From positions 1,116,001-1,180,000 of the forward strand of contig NZ_CP073355.1 in NCBI RefSeq assembly GCF_023525255.1: a stretch of 64,000 nucleotides of DNA. Direction: 5' to 3'. This document shows, piece by piece, positions 51,539 to 60,481 of the stretch. The notes below the pieces were generated by a model. The model worked only from the letters and a program-made list of their open reading frames with translations. It searched no databases and had not been told where the DNA came from. A program made the position numbers and the translations under genes. Within the stretch, counting starts at the first letter, position 1, and each line of letters begins with the position of its first letter. This DNA is from Thermospira aquatica (GTDB lineage Bacteria; Spirochaetota; Brevinematia; Brevinematales; Thermospiraceae).

Positions 51539-53071
51539 ATGCTAACAAAAATACTCGGTGTGCTCATCCCCTCTCTGATTGGTATAGGTGTTGGTTTTTT
51601 CCTGCGTTGGCTGTGGGCACAATTTCAACTCAAATCGGCTGAAAAACGGGTCAGCCAGATTCTTGAAGCGGCCCTGCGGGAAGCCGAGACAAAGAAGAGA
51701 GAGATGCTTCTAGAAGCAAAGGATAAGCTTCTGGAAGAGCGGAGACAGTTAGAGAAGGAGTTCCGTGAGCGGAGTGTTGAGTTACAACAGAACCAGCGCC
51801 GCCTTATGCAGAAGGAAGACCTTCTTGACAAGCGTATGGAAACGCTGGACAAGAAGGAGCAGGAGCTTGAACAGGAGAGACGACTTCTCAAACAGAAGGC
51901 AGAGGAGCTGCAACAGGCTCATGAGAAGCATCTAAAAGAGCTTGAGCGGATTGCTCAGATGACCGCCGAACAGGCCAAACAGATGCTGATCAATGAGATG
52001 CTTGAAGAGGCTAAGAAAGACTCCATTACCATGATCAAGAAGATGGAGGATGAAGCCAAAGATCAAGCTGAGAGCCGCGCTCGTGAGATCATTCTCTCCG
52101 CTATCCAGCGCAATGCTGCTGAAGTAACGGCAGAAAAAGCGATCTCAACCATCACCTTGCCGAACGATGAGATGAAAGGTCGTATCATCGGAAGAGAGGG
52201 AAGAAATATCCGGTCGTTTGAGGCGATCGCAGGGGTAGATCTCATTATCGATGATACTCCAGAGGTAGTGGTTATTTCCTCGTTTGATCCGTACAGACGA
52301 GAGGTAGCTAAACGTGCTCTGGAGGTTCTGATGCAGGATGGTCGAATTCATCCTGCCCGTATCGAAGAGGTTATCCAAAAGATCACCAAAGAAATGGAAC
52401 AAAACATTGTGGATGCTGGAAAACAGGCGTGTATCGATCTTAAGATCATCCTTCCGAGAGAGCTGTACCCGTATATTGGGAGACTCAAGTATCGAACCAG
52501 TTATGGGCAAAACGTGTATGATCATGTAATTGAGGTGGCCAACATTGCTGGAATGATAGCCGGTGAGCTCCGTGTCAATGTTGAATATGCCAAGATGGCG
52601 GGGCTTCTTCACGATATCGGCAAGGGAATCAAAACCCTGGGTGAGGGTGTTCATGCCACGGTTGGTGCTGATGTGGCGAGCAAGTATGGGCTTCCTGATG
52701 AAGTGGTCAATGCTATAGCGGCACACCATGGCGAGGTTGAAGCAAAATATCTCACGAGTGCCATTGTAAGTGCTGCGGATGCTATTTCGGCTTCCCGACC
52801 AGGTGCCAGACGAGAATCATTTGAAAACTATATCAAGCGTCTCCAGACTCTTGAAGGAATAGCAACCTCGTTTGAGGGTGTGGAAAAGGCGTATGCCATT
52901 CAGGCAGGTCGTGAAGTACGCATATTTGTCGCAAGTGACAAAGTGGATGATCAGAAAGCCTCTATCATGGCTCGTGATATAGCCAAAAAGATCGAAAACG
53001 AGATGAAGTATCCTGGTCAGATTAAGATAACCCTTATTCGAGAAACCCGAATTATCGAGTATGCGCGTTAG
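51539..53071 (+). CDS. rny: Ribonuclease Y
   Basis: 510 aa. N-terminal membrane helix (LIPSLIGIGVGFFLRWLWAQF), a long coiled coil (about 30-190), a KH domain (GRIIGREGRNIRSFEAIAGVDLIIDDTPE) and an HD hydrolase domain (LLHDIGKGIKTLGEG, VNAIAAHHGEVE). It is the membrane-bound endoribonuclease that starts mRNA decay where RNase E is absent. The ATG follows AAAAGGGG. Its last 96 codons are duplicated at 60482-60770. Confidence 0.96.
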   Translation: MLTKILGVLIPSLIGIGVGFFLRWLWAQFQLKSAEKRVSQILEAALREAETKKREMLLEAKDKLLEERRQLEKEFRERSVELQQNQRRLMQKEDLLDKRMETLDKKEQELEQERRLLKQKAEELQQAHEKHLKELERIAQMTAEQAKQMLINEMLEEAKKDSITMIKKMEDEAKDQAESRAREIILSAIQRNAAEVTAEKAISTITLPNDEMKGRIIGREGRNIRSFEAIAGVDLIIDDTPEVVVISSFDPYRREVAKRALEVLMQDGRIHPARIEEVIQKITKEMEQNIVDAGKQACIDLKIILPRELYPYIGRLKYRTSYGQNVYDHVIEVANIAGMIAGELRVNVEYAKMAGLLHDIGKGIKTLGEGVHATVGADVASKYGLPDEVVNAIAAHHGEVEAKYLTSAIVSAADAISASRPGARRESFENYIKRLQTLEGIATSFEGVEKAYAIQAGREVRIFVASDKVDDQKASIMARDIAKKIENEMKYPGQIKITLIRETRIIEYAR

Positions 53072-53083
53072 TCTTTCAAGGTG

Positions 53084-53117
53084 TAAAAAAAAGGCTACCC
53101 TTTTGGGTAGCCTTTTT
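53084..53117. terminator. Bidirectional terminator between rny and flgG (left copy)
   Basis: GGCTACCC (53093-53100), loop TTTT, GGGTAGCC (53105-53112), with an A-run before and T-run after. Confidence 0.9.
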
Positions 53118-53137
53118 TATTTATAAGGGGGAAGGGA

Positions 53138-53932
53138 TTATCGTTTCAGACTATTCGCTGTTCCAAGCATGGAATCACTCGTTTGAATAGCTCGAGAGTT
53201 GAATTCATACGCGCGCTGAGCCACAATCATGTCCACCATTTCCTGTACGGCATTGACATTTGACATTTCGAGAAAACCCTGGTGGATTTTTCCATAGCCA
53301 GCGAGGGAAGGTATCCCTTCAACAGCCGGTCCTGACGCAGGGCTTTCCTTGACATAGTTTTCTCCGATATTGGTAAGACCAGCAGGGTTAATAAAACGGT
53401 AGAGGAGAATTCTTCCTACTTCGATATCTTCATCTTCGCCTGCAACCTTCACCGTGACCAGACCATCCTTGGAGATAGTAAGACTCTGAATCTCAAATTC
53501 ATCCGGTAGGACAATGGGTGGATTTAATCGATATCCCTGGGAGGTGACAATCTCTCCATTACTGTCTAATTTAAGGGTACCATCTCTTGTATAAGCCTGA
53601 GTTCCATCTGGCAGAATTACCCCAAGAAACCCCTCACCTTCAATGGCGATATCCAGTTTGTTGCCAGTATTCTGGAGGCTCCCCTGCGTGTAGAATTTCT
53701 GGGTAGCGGCTGGACGAACACCCAGTCCCACCTGAATTCCTGTCGGATATTGGGAAATCTCCGAGGAGGGCGTTCCCGCGAGACGAATCGTCTGGTAGAG
53801 AAGGTCTTCAAACTCCGCTCGAGTTTTCTTAAAACCTGTGGTATTGATGTTTGCCAGGTTGTTGGCAATGGTATCGATATGAAACTGCTCTCCAATCATC
53901 CCGGAGGCAGCTGTCCAGAGTGAACGCATCAT
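53138..53932 (-). CDS. flgG: Flagellar basal-body rod protein FlgG (left copy)
   Basis: 264-aa distal rod protein of the periplasmic flagellum. Family N-terminus MMRSLWTAASGMIGEQFHIDTIANNLANINTTGFKK, central FYTQGSLQNTGNKLDIAIEGEGFLGV and C-terminus SNVNAVQEMVDMIVAQRAYEFNSRAIQTSDSML, which form the rod core. The ATG follows AAGGAGAGGGGAT and a sigma-28 promoter. No flgF or other rod gene is adjacent, unlike the usual operon. The protein is identical to that at 60836. Confidence 0.96.
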   Translation of the reverse strand: MMRSLWTAASGMIGEQFHIDTIANNLANINTTGFKKTRAEFEDLLYQTIRLAGTPSSEISQYPTGIQVGLGVRPAATQKFYTQGSLQNTGNKLDIAIEGEGFLGVILPDGTQAYTRDGTLKLDSNGEIVTSQGYRLNPPIVLPDEFEIQSLTISKDGLVTVKVAGEDEDIEVGRILLYRFINPAGLTNIGENYVKESPASGPAVEGIPSLAGYGKIHQGFLEMSNVNAVQEMVDMIVAQRAYEFNSRAIQTSDSMLGTANSLKR

Positions 53933-53961
53933 ATCCCCTCTCCTTCTTTGTTTTTACTTAT

Positions 53962-53987
53962 GTATCGGCGAATTTTGAAAAGGTTTA
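53962..53987 (-). promoter_or_regulatory. Sigma-28 (FliA) promoter of flgG, left copy
   Basis: On the minus strand TAAA (53984-53987), 14-bp spacer and GCCGATAC (53962-53969), close to the flagellar sigma-28 consensus. The -10 box ends about 30 nt before the flgG start. Confidence 0.75.
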
Positions 53988-54061
53988 AGAAAAAAGAGGT
54001 TGGTTTGGGGCTTTATCGCGTGTTTACCCGTTCATGCGCGGGAAAGTGGTGCAAGGCTCTG

Positions 54062-54415
54062 ATGAGAAGTATTGAAGGGATCGCGAAAAGAGGGATAGAA
54101 GGGAAATGTTGTAAGGTTTTTCTTGCCCTGGAAAGTCAAAGGAAAAGGCTTTTTGAAGCTTTAAAAGGGGATCATCTGGATAAAGTATGTAAAGATTTTT
54201 ACGAAAAAGTTGGGGAGTTAAGTGTCAAAGAAAAGCTTTTCCAAAAGCTGGTACTGTGTAACAGTTCTAATTTTTTTGAAAGTTTAGACGGAAGATTTTG
54301 TTTGCTTTTGGTTTTGAGCGAGCTATTACCTTATGACAGTTTTTTGCTCGGTACTGCAAAAAAAAGCATCCATTCGAGCCTTCAGGTTAAACGTTTACCC
54401 AATATTTTTCTTTGA
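54062..54415 (+). CDS. Possible protein of unknown function next to the repeat edge
   Basis: 117 aa from ATG 54062 (AAGG 6 nt upstream). The frame is open back to 53948, but that part is the flgG promoter and repeat, so an early start is unlikely. The sequence is basic with scattered Cys (GKCCKVFLALESQRKRLFEALKGDHL; KVGELSVKEKLFQKLVLC). No family is recognised. Base composition is closer to the chromosome than to the AT-rich island that follows. From 54416 to 54720 nothing convincing was found. Confidence 0.3.
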   Translation: MRSIEGIAKRGIEGKCCKVFLALESQRKRLFEALKGDHLDKVCKDFYEKVGELSVKEKLFQKLVLCNSSNFFESLDGRFCLLLVLSELLPYDSFLLGTAKKSIHSSLQVKRLPNIFL

Positions 54416-54724
54416 GATACTGCTTATTAGTTTTTTGATTGTGTTCTCTCTTGTTTTGAGAAGTCGTTGTGCCAGTCAGCTTGTCAAATGCTGTCATGGA
54501 ACTCGCTTGTGTGGTATGCCACGCCTTTCGTCCAAGAATTCTCTTCTAAAAATAAATCTTTCTTTTCTCGTTTAACATACCTTCCTATACTTCCGGAGCT
54601 ATTGATTTGAATAATTTTATAAGAGGCTTTTGCTCCCTATCGTGTTTTCCCTCCTCTGAAAATGCTTTTTCTGTTTTTTTATAGGAGAGAGTAAAAAAAT
54701 ATTAAAAATATTTTTGATTTATAC

Positions 54725-54753
54725 TTGACTTTTTAGATCAAATGTATTAAAAT
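54725..54753 (+). promoter_or_regulatory. Promoter of the copper operon
   Basis: TTGACT (54725-54730) and TAAAAT (54748-54753), 17-bp spacer, immediately before the CsoR-type dyad. Confidence 0.75.
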
Positions 54754-54756
54754 AAA

Positions 54757-54775
54757 TATACCATAGGATGGTATA
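54757..54775. promoter_or_regulatory. Probable CsoR operator
   Basis: TATACCATAGGATGGTATA, a perfect 8-bp dyad around AGG. The TACC...GGTA arms match the general form of CsoR sites. It lies 3 nt past the -10 box across the transcription start, and a csoR gene is in the same operon. Confidence 0.75.
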
Positions 54776-54811
54776 CTATATAAAATTTTAATGCCATGCA
54801 AGGAGTTTTTT

Positions 54812-56581
54812 ATGGAAAAAAAAGAAGTAAAACTCAATGTGAGGGGGATGAGTTGTAATGCCTGTGAAATCAGAATAGAAGAGGTACTTTCTAAAGAAGA
54901 AGGGATTTATAATGTTAAGGCGAAGAGAAATAAAAATATGGTTATTCTAAGCTATAATCCACAAAAGATTGATTTAGAAAGAATAAAAAGCTTAATCAAT
55001 GAACTCGGTTATAAGGTAGAAGGTGTTTTGACGAATGAAAGTGGAAATTTAAATTTTTCTTTTATACCTATTTTCATAACGAGTGGCGTAATTTTAGTTT
55101 TTTTTATATTGCAAAATAAATTAGGAATACATTTTCTTCCAGTTATAACGAAAGAAATGGGATATGGAATACTTTTTGTTGTTGGTTTACTCACATCTTT
55201 TCATTGTGTTGGAATGTGCGGAGGAATAAACTTAACGCAGAGCTTACACAAAGATAAAAATAATTTTATCCCTTCTCTCAAGTATAATATTGGCAGACTA
55301 ATTGCTTATACATTAATTGGTGGAATCTTTGGTGGAATAGGTACACTCTTTTCACTTTCATCTTTTTCTAAGGGTTTTATTTTTATCATTGCTGGGATAT
55401 TTATGATTACAATGGGACTTAATCTTTTTGGGATATTTTCTTTAGGAAATTTTTTATCAAAATTTTTTAGTCAGGTTTATGCAAAGGTGAACAAAAAAGG
55501 AAAACTCATTGATCCTTTTTTTGTTGGTATTTTGAACGGACTTATGCCTTGTGGACCACTTCAGGGAATGCAGATTTATGCTTTGAGTAGTGGGAGTTTC
55601 TTTACTGGTGCTTTATCGATGTTTTTCTTTGCTCTTGGAACACTACCTTTAATGCTTGGGTTGGGGGTTTTAGTTAATTTTTTGTCTAAGAAAGTTGGCT
55701 ATCACATGATGAAAGTAAGTGGGCTTATTGTAATTTTTTTAGGCATTTCTATGCTTTCAAATGGATTAGCACTTACTGGAAATCCATTGTTTAAAGAAAA
55801 GGATAAAAATTATAGTGTTGCAAAGTTGAATGGTGATCTTCAGACAGTTATCACTGAGATTGAGCCAAATAGATATCCACCCATAGTTGTAGAAAAAGGA
55901 AAACCAGTGAAATGGATCATAAAGGTGAGCGAGGAAAACCTGAATAGTTGTAACAATGCAATAGTAATTCCAGCCCTCGGTATAGAAAAAAGATTAATTC
56001 CAGGAGAGAATATTATTGAATTTACTCCTACAAATGAAGGAAATATCTATTATTCTTGCTGGATGGGAATGATTTCAAGTACTATAAAGGTTGTTAACAA
56101 TATAAATCAATCAGATATTGTTGTTGAAGAGAATATAGGTGGTGGTGGAAGTTGTTGCGCGAGCGGAAATATCGGACGATATTCTGGTGGAAAACTACCT
56201 TTAGACAGTATTGGAATTGCTAAAATAAAAGATGGTTTTCAAGAGGTGGTTATTAATGTGGATGAAAATGGTTATTCACCTTCAGTTATAGTATTACAGA
56301 AAAATATTCAAGCAAAGATAATCTTTAATCCAAAGAAGCTTACAAGTTGCAACTACGTGGTTATTTTCCCTGAGTATAGAGGCAGGCTTGATTTGAGTGT
56401 GGGACAATGGGAGACACCCTTGTTAAATGTTTCAGAAGATTTTACTTTTACTTGCTGGATGGGTATGCTTAATGGGTATGCAAAGGTTGTGGAAGATTTG
56501 AGAAAAGTTGATATTCAAAAAATACAAAAAGAGCTTGAAAACTACAGAAGTCCAAGGGCAGGTGGGTGTTGTGGCGGATGA
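54812..56581 (+). CDS. Copper-handling membrane protein: HMA domain, TauE/UreH-like membrane domain, two cupredoxin-like domains
   Basis: 589 aa from ATG 54812 after AAGGAG. Residues about 3-68 are an HMA domain (MSCNACEIR). About 80-325 is a six- to seven-helix TauE/SafE (UreH-like) domain (LLTSFHCVGMCGGIN; GILNGLMPCGPLQGMQIYALSSGS). Two tandem cupredoxin-like domains follow, each ending in a CWMGM motif with an upstream SCN Cys. Between them is a GGGGSCCASG linker and the tail ends GGCCGG. These Cys/Met sites suit Cu(I) transfer across the membrane. It is the first gene of the operon; no single-gene name applies. Confidence 0.82.
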   Translation: MEKKEVKLNVRGMSCNACEIRIEEVLSKEEGIYNVKAKRNKNMVILSYNPQKIDLERIKSLINELGYKVEGVLTNESGNLNFSFIPIFITSGVILVFFILQNKLGIHFLPVITKEMGYGILFVVGLLTSFHCVGMCGGINLTQSLHKDKNNFIPSLKYNIGRLIAYTLIGGIFGGIGTLFSLSSFSKGFIFIIAGIFMITMGLNLFGIFSLGNFLSKFFSQVYAKVNKKGKLIDPFFVGILNGLMPCGPLQGMQIYALSSGSFFTGALSMFFFALGTLPLMLGLGVLVNFLSKKVGYHMMKVSGLIVIFLGISMLSNGLALTGNPLFKEKDKNYSVAKLNGDLQTVITEIEPNRYPPIVVEKGKPVKWIIKVSEENLNSCNNAIVIPALGIEKRLIPGENIIEFTPTNEGNIYYSCWMGMISSTIKVVNNINQSDIVVEENIGGGGSCCASGNIGRYSGGKLPLDSIGIAKIKDGFQEVVINVDENGYSPSVIVLQKNIQAKIIFNPKKLTSCNYVVIFPEYRGRLDLSVGQWETPLLNVSEDFTFTCWMGMLNGYAKVVEDLRKVDIQKIQKELENYRSPRAGGCCGG

Positions 56582-56629
56582 AGTCTAGAAAGAATTGAGA
56601 AGAATAAGGATTAAAAGGGAGGATTTATT

Positions 56630-56917
56630 ATGGAATATTGTAGAAATGCCCATCATTCCGAAGAATTTAAAAAAGATTTAATTAAGCGTCTTAACAAGAT
56701 TGAAGGACAGGTAAAAGGAATAAAAAAGATGATTGAAGAAAACGTATACTGTGATGATATTTTAAATCAAATTACTGGCATTCGTTCTGCTCTTGCAGGA
56801 GTACAAGAAAAGTTACTTTCTGGGCATATTAAGACATGTGTCTTTGATCAGATTAAAGAAGGTGAGGTTGAGGTGGTTGAAGAATTAACCAGAACGATTA
56901 GAAGAATGTTAAAATAG
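56630..56917 (+). CDS. csoR: Copper-sensing repressor CsoR
   Basis: 95 aa, all-helical DUF156 repressor. The Cu(I) ligand set Cys-His-Cys is visible in ENVYCDDIL and SGHIKTCVF. The N-terminal KDLIKRLNKIEGQVKGIKKMIEE is typical. Cu(I) binding releases DNA. It should bind the dyad at 54757-54775. The start follows GGGAGG, 48 nt after the first gene, and copZ follows after 10 nt. Confidence 0.93.
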   Translation: MEYCRNAHHSEEFKKDLIKRLNKIEGQVKGIKKMIEENVYCDDILNQITGIRSALAGVQEKLLSGHIKTCVFDQIKEGEVEVVEELTRTIRRMLK

Positions 56918-56927
56918 GGAGGTTTTT

Positions 56928-57176
56928 ATGAAGAGAGTATATGTAAACATTTCAGGGATGAGCTGTCAGGGCTGTATGAATATTGTCAAAAACACCTTGA
57001 TGAAGGTAGAGGGTGTTGTGGATGTTGAGGTTGAGCTTGTTCCGGGAAGTGCAAAGATTATTTGTGATGAGAATGTAAAATCAGCACAACTTGTAAGTTC
57101 TATAAATGAGAATACTTCATACAAGGCAAGCTTACAAAAAGAAGAAGATGTTTTAGAGGAAGAACTTAAGGAGTAA
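56928..57176 (+). CDS. copZ: Copper chaperone CopZ-like HMA protein
   Basis: 82 aa, one HMA domain with the metal motif MSCQGCMN near residue 9 and the usual beta-alpha-beta pattern (VEGVVDVEVELVPGSAKIICDEN). It carries Cu(I) in the cytosol to CopA or CsoR. A short acidic tail (KEEDVLEEELKE) extends beyond the domain. The start follows AGGGAGG. Confidence 0.92.
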   Translation: MKRVYVNISGMSCQGCMNIVKNTLMKVEGVVDVEVELVPGSAKIICDENVKSAQLVSSINENTSYKASLQKEEDVLEEELKE

Positions 57177-57187
57177 GGAGGTCAGAC

Positions 57188-57828
57188 ATGAAAAGATTAA
57201 TTGTGTTGACATTTTTCTTTGTAGTTTGGTTGGCTTATCTTTTTCGTATTCCGAGAGTCCACAGAAAGAGATTGATAGTATACTTAACAGTATAAAGGCA
57301 GAACAAAGTGTGAGCAACAATAAGGATATTAACATTGCCAAAATTGATGATTCTACTCTTGAGAGGCTTGGGGATGCGGTTATGAGTCTTTATATCCCTG
57401 ATGAAGCAACGCATGAATATATGGACAATATGATGGGAGGAGAAGGTTCAACAAGTTTGAAGAATATGCATATTACAATTGCGGCGAATTATATTGCTTA
57501 TCTGAAAGGAGAAAGAATTTCTCCATTTATGGGTCCTGGAATGATGTTTTTACCTTTTTATAGAGGAAGAGAAAATATTTTTGGAGGTTGGCCTATGGGT
57601 TGGATGCACTGGAATTATCCCTGGATGGGATTTGGATATTATGGTTTAGGAGGTTGGTTTATGATAATTTTGCTTTTGATCGTAATAGGAGTGATAGTAT
57701 ATCTCATTTTGAGAGAGAGAAGAGCAAGTGTTTTTTCAAATAAAACACCGCTTGATATTCTTAAAGAAAGATATGCTAAAGGAGAGATTTCTAAAGAAGA
57801 GTTTGATAGGATAAAAAAAGATTTATAA
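57188..57828 (+). pseudogene. SHOCT-domain, Met-rich membrane protein with frameshifted signal peptide
   Basis: The good start (ATG 57188 after AAGGAGG) encodes MKRLIVLTFFFVV and then goes out of frame. The body is read one frame over from about 57226 (a TTG codon): LVGLSFSYSESPQKEIDSI.... Adding one T to GTAGTTTGG near 57227 restores a normal signal peptide. The body has a Met-rich segment (YMDNMMGGEGS, MHITIAANY, FMGPGMMFLPF, MGWMHW), one transmembrane helix and a C-terminal SHOCT motif (TPLDILKERYAKGEISKEEFDRIKKDL). The Met clusters suggest periplasmic Cu(I) binding. It may still be made from TTG 57226, or the shift is a sequencing error. Confidence 0.65.
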
Positions 57829-57941
57829 ACTGGGATGCGAAACTTATTAACGTAAAGAGTTTATACCCGAGATTATACTTTATGGAAAAATGGTTTTGTG
57901 TATATATTTATTAGTTTTATTAGTGTTGAGAGGAGGTTCTT

Positions 57942-60314
57942 ATGCAGAACATAAAGCTTAAAATAGAAGGTATGAGTTGTACGAGTTGTGCTTTGAATAT
58001 TGAAAAGGCTTTAAAAAAGTCTGATATAATTCTTGAAGCAAAAGTAGATTTTGCAAGTAAAGAGGCTGAAATTTTTTTAAAGGATGAAAAAGATATAGAG
58101 AAGGCTATTGATATTGTAAAACAGACTGGTTATAATGCTTATCCCAAAGAGGAAAAAGAAATAATCTTCAATGTTGAAGGAATGAGTTGCACAAGTTGTG
58201 AAAAAAGGGTAGAAAAGGCATTGAGAAAGATTGATGGGGTTACTGATGTATGGGTGAGCCTAAGTACAAAACAGGCTAAGGTAAGATATGAAGGGGATAT
58301 TCCATTGAAAACATTTTATAAGGTTGTGAAAGAGGTTGGATATGAGCTTAGAGAAATAGAAGAAGTTGATAAAGAGTTAATTTATCTTAAAAAAGAAAAG
58401 ATAAGACTCATCTTAGTCTGGCTTTTTACATTACCAATAGCCATTAAAATGATACTTTCAATGGTTTTTCATATTGAAATTATACCAGAGATGATAGGAA
58501 TGTACTTGGATTTAGTAATAAGCGGGATAGTTATCTTTATAATTGGTTTTCCTGTAATAAGATCAACATTTTTTGCCTTTAAATCCCTTTCTTTTAATAT
58601 GGATTCTCTTATTGGGATAGGTACAATTGCCTCATTTTCAACAGGAGTATTAAAAATTTTTGGTTTACAGATAGAGGATTTCTCTGTTATTGGTGCAATG
58701 ATAATGGCAATAAATCAGATTGGAAATTATTTAAAACAACTGTCTACTGGAAAAGCAAGTGAGGCTATAAAGAAGTTAATTCAACTTGGAGCAAAGGAGG
58801 CTCATCTTGTTACTGAAAATGGAATTATTGATATTCCAGTAAATGAACTCAAGATTTCTGATGTAATGTTCCAAGGCTTTTCTACTGTAGATGAATCTAT
58901 AGCTACAGGTGAATCCATACCAGTAGATAGAAAAGAAGGGGATAAAGTAATAGGTGCAACCATTAATCAGTCTGGAGTAATAAAAGTCAAAATAGAAAAG
59001 GTCGGTAGTGAAACATTTTTAGCACAGGTAATAAAGATGGTAGAAGAGGCGCAGAGAAGCAAAGTTCCAATTCAAGAGCTTGCGGATAAAATTACTTCTT
59101 ACTTTGTTCCAGGAATACTCTTACTTTCCTTAGCTACCTTTCTTTTTTGGTTTTTCTTTCCAGAAATTGGAGAGAGATTTTTAATGCTTGTTAAACCAGT
59201 TTTCCCGTGGCTAATGATAGGAAGTGATCAATTGTCGATGGCTTTGTTTAGTGGAATTGCAACACTTGTTATAGCTTGTCCATGTGCTCTTGGGCTTGCT
59301 ACTCCGACAGCCTTAATGGTTGGAATGGGAATGGGCGCGACAAATGGGATATTGATTCGCAAAGGTGAAGCGATAGAAAAGATGAAAAATGTGAACACGA
59401 TAGTTTTTGATAAGACAGGTACCATAACGAAAGGCAAACCACTAGTTACGGACTATTTTGCCATTGATAAAGATAAACTTTTTAACTATGGGCTAGCACT
59501 CGAAAGCCTGTCAGAACATCCGCTTGCTAAAGCAATAGTTGAATTTATTCCTACAAAAAGTGAATTAAAAGTTGAAAACTTTAGTGCCTTAGCTGGCAAA
59601 GGAGTTTCTGGAATTATAAATGGCAAAAAGGTTGTAGCAGGGAAAATAAGTTTTCTTGAAGAGAAAAAAGTAAATATTTCCTTTCAGGATAGAGAAAAGC
59701 TTATAAAATTCGCCAATGAGGGTAAAACTATTGTTGGAGTTGCTGAGGAAGATATTTTGTTGGGGGCTTTTGCAATCTCTGATGATTTAAAGATTGATTC
59801 TATTGAGGCTATAAGAAAGCTTCATGCCCTTGGTTTAAAGATAGTAATGCTAACAGGGGACAACAAACTTTCAGCTGAATATATTGCAAAAAGTGTTGGT
59901 ATTGATGAGGTTTATTCTGAACTTCTGCCAGAAGATAAGATTGAAATAGTAAAAAAGCTTCAAAAAGATGGTAAAATAGTAGCGATGGTTGGTGATGGAA
60001 TAAACGATGCGCCTTCCTTAAAGCAAGCGGATGTAGGGATAGCTATAGGAACGGGGACAGATATTGCTATCGAATCAAGTGATATAACCCTTGTGAGTGG
60101 AAGTTTGATGGGAGTATATAAGGCGTTTTTGATATCTACAAAGACATTTGGTAAAATTAGACAAAACCTTTTCTGGGCGTTTTTCTACAATATTATAGCC
60201 ATTCCACTCGCAATGAGTGGAATACTTCATCCAATAGTTGCTGAACTTGCTATGGCATTTAGCTCGATTAATGTTGTAGTAAATTCTTTGACTTTAAAGC
60301 GGATAAAAATATAA
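57942..60314 (+). CDS. copA: Cu(I)-translocating P1B-type ATPase, actuator segment deleted
   Basis: 790 aa. Two HMA domains (MSCTSCALN near residue 8 and MSCTSCEKR near 80), eight transmembrane helices, CPC at 446-448, phosphorylation Asp490 in DKTGT, SEHPLAKA and GDGINDAPSLKQADVG. It pumps Cu(I) out using ATP. In the actuator domain the usual run before TGE (324), around RPGEKIPxDG, is missing: NELKISDV goes straight to MFQGFSTVDESIATGE, an apparent in-frame loss of about 15 residues. Activity is therefore doubtful. The ATG follows GAGAGGAGG. Confidence 0.9.
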   Translation: MQNIKLKIEGMSCTSCALNIEKALKKSDIILEAKVDFASKEAEIFLKDEKDIEKAIDIVKQTGYNAYPKEEKEIIFNVEGMSCTSCEKRVEKALRKIDGVTDVWVSLSTKQAKVRYEGDIPLKTFYKVVKEVGYELREIEEVDKELIYLKKEKIRLILVWLFTLPIAIKMILSMVFHIEIIPEMIGMYLDLVISGIVIFIIGFPVIRSTFFAFKSLSFNMDSLIGIGTIASFSTGVLKIFGLQIEDFSVIGAMIMAINQIGNYLKQLSTGKASEAIKKLIQLGAKEAHLVTENGIIDIPVNELKISDVMFQGFSTVDESIATGESIPVDRKEGDKVIGATINQSGVIKVKIEKVGSETFLAQVIKMVEEAQRSKVPIQELADKITSYFVPGILLLSLATFLFWFFFPEIGERFLMLVKPVFPWLMIGSDQLSMALFSGIATLVIACPCALGLATPTALMVGMGMGATNGILIRKGEAIEKMKNVNTIVFDKTGTITKGKPLVTDYFAIDKDKLFNYGLALESLSEHPLAKAIVEFIPTKSELKVENFSALAGKGVSGIINGKKVVAGKISFLEEKKVNISFQDREKLIKFANEGKTIVGVAEEDILLGAFAISDDLKIDSIEAIRKLHALGLKIVMLTGDNKLSAEYIAKSVGIDEVYSELLPEDKIEIVKKLQKDGKIVAMVGDGINDAPSLKQADVGIAIGTGTDIAIESSDITLVSGSLMGVYKAFLISTKTFGKIRQNLFWAFFYNIIAIPLAMSGILHPIVAELAMAFSSINVVVNSLTLKRIKI

Positions 60315-60370
60315 TGGTGTTGGTCTCACTGAACATGAAGGCTTATTAAAAATGTGAAAGTATTTTTGCT

Positions 60371-60410
60371 ATTGTGTCAAAAGAATTGTGTGTCGTTGGA
60401 AGATAATTTC
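60371..60410. other. Degenerate IS256-like end
   Basis: ATTGTGTCAAAAGAATTGTG and the following TGTCGTTGGAAGATAA resemble the ends of the IS256-family element (core AATTGTGTCTGG...AAGATAA). No transposase follows. It lies between copA and the right direct repeat and may be a relict of an element involved in building the island. Confidence 0.4.
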
Positions 60411-60481
60411 GCTTGGATAACGAAATGAGAAACATTTTCTTCAAAATAAGATCGTCTATTTTTCGGAAGAGAAAAGAGAGG

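Larger units (their letters stand above)
52783..54028. repeat. Direct repeat, left copy (rny 3' end plus flgG unit)
   Basis: 1,246 bp, repeated in the same orientation at 60482-61726 (1,245 bp). Apart from the terminator loop and a few single-base differences the copies are identical. The repeat holds the end of rny, the shared terminator, all of flgG and its sigma-28 promoter. Its right edge lies 41 nt beyond the promoter's -35 box. Confidence 0.97.

Noticed and set aside
53948-54061. Upstream start for the unknown gene at the repeat edge
   Set aside because: This part is the flgG sigma-28 promoter, and the same stretch in the right repeat leads nowhere.
54333-54575. 80-codon plus-strand frame before the copper operon
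   Set aside because: Overlaps another frame, hydrophobic and without a ribosome site or family.
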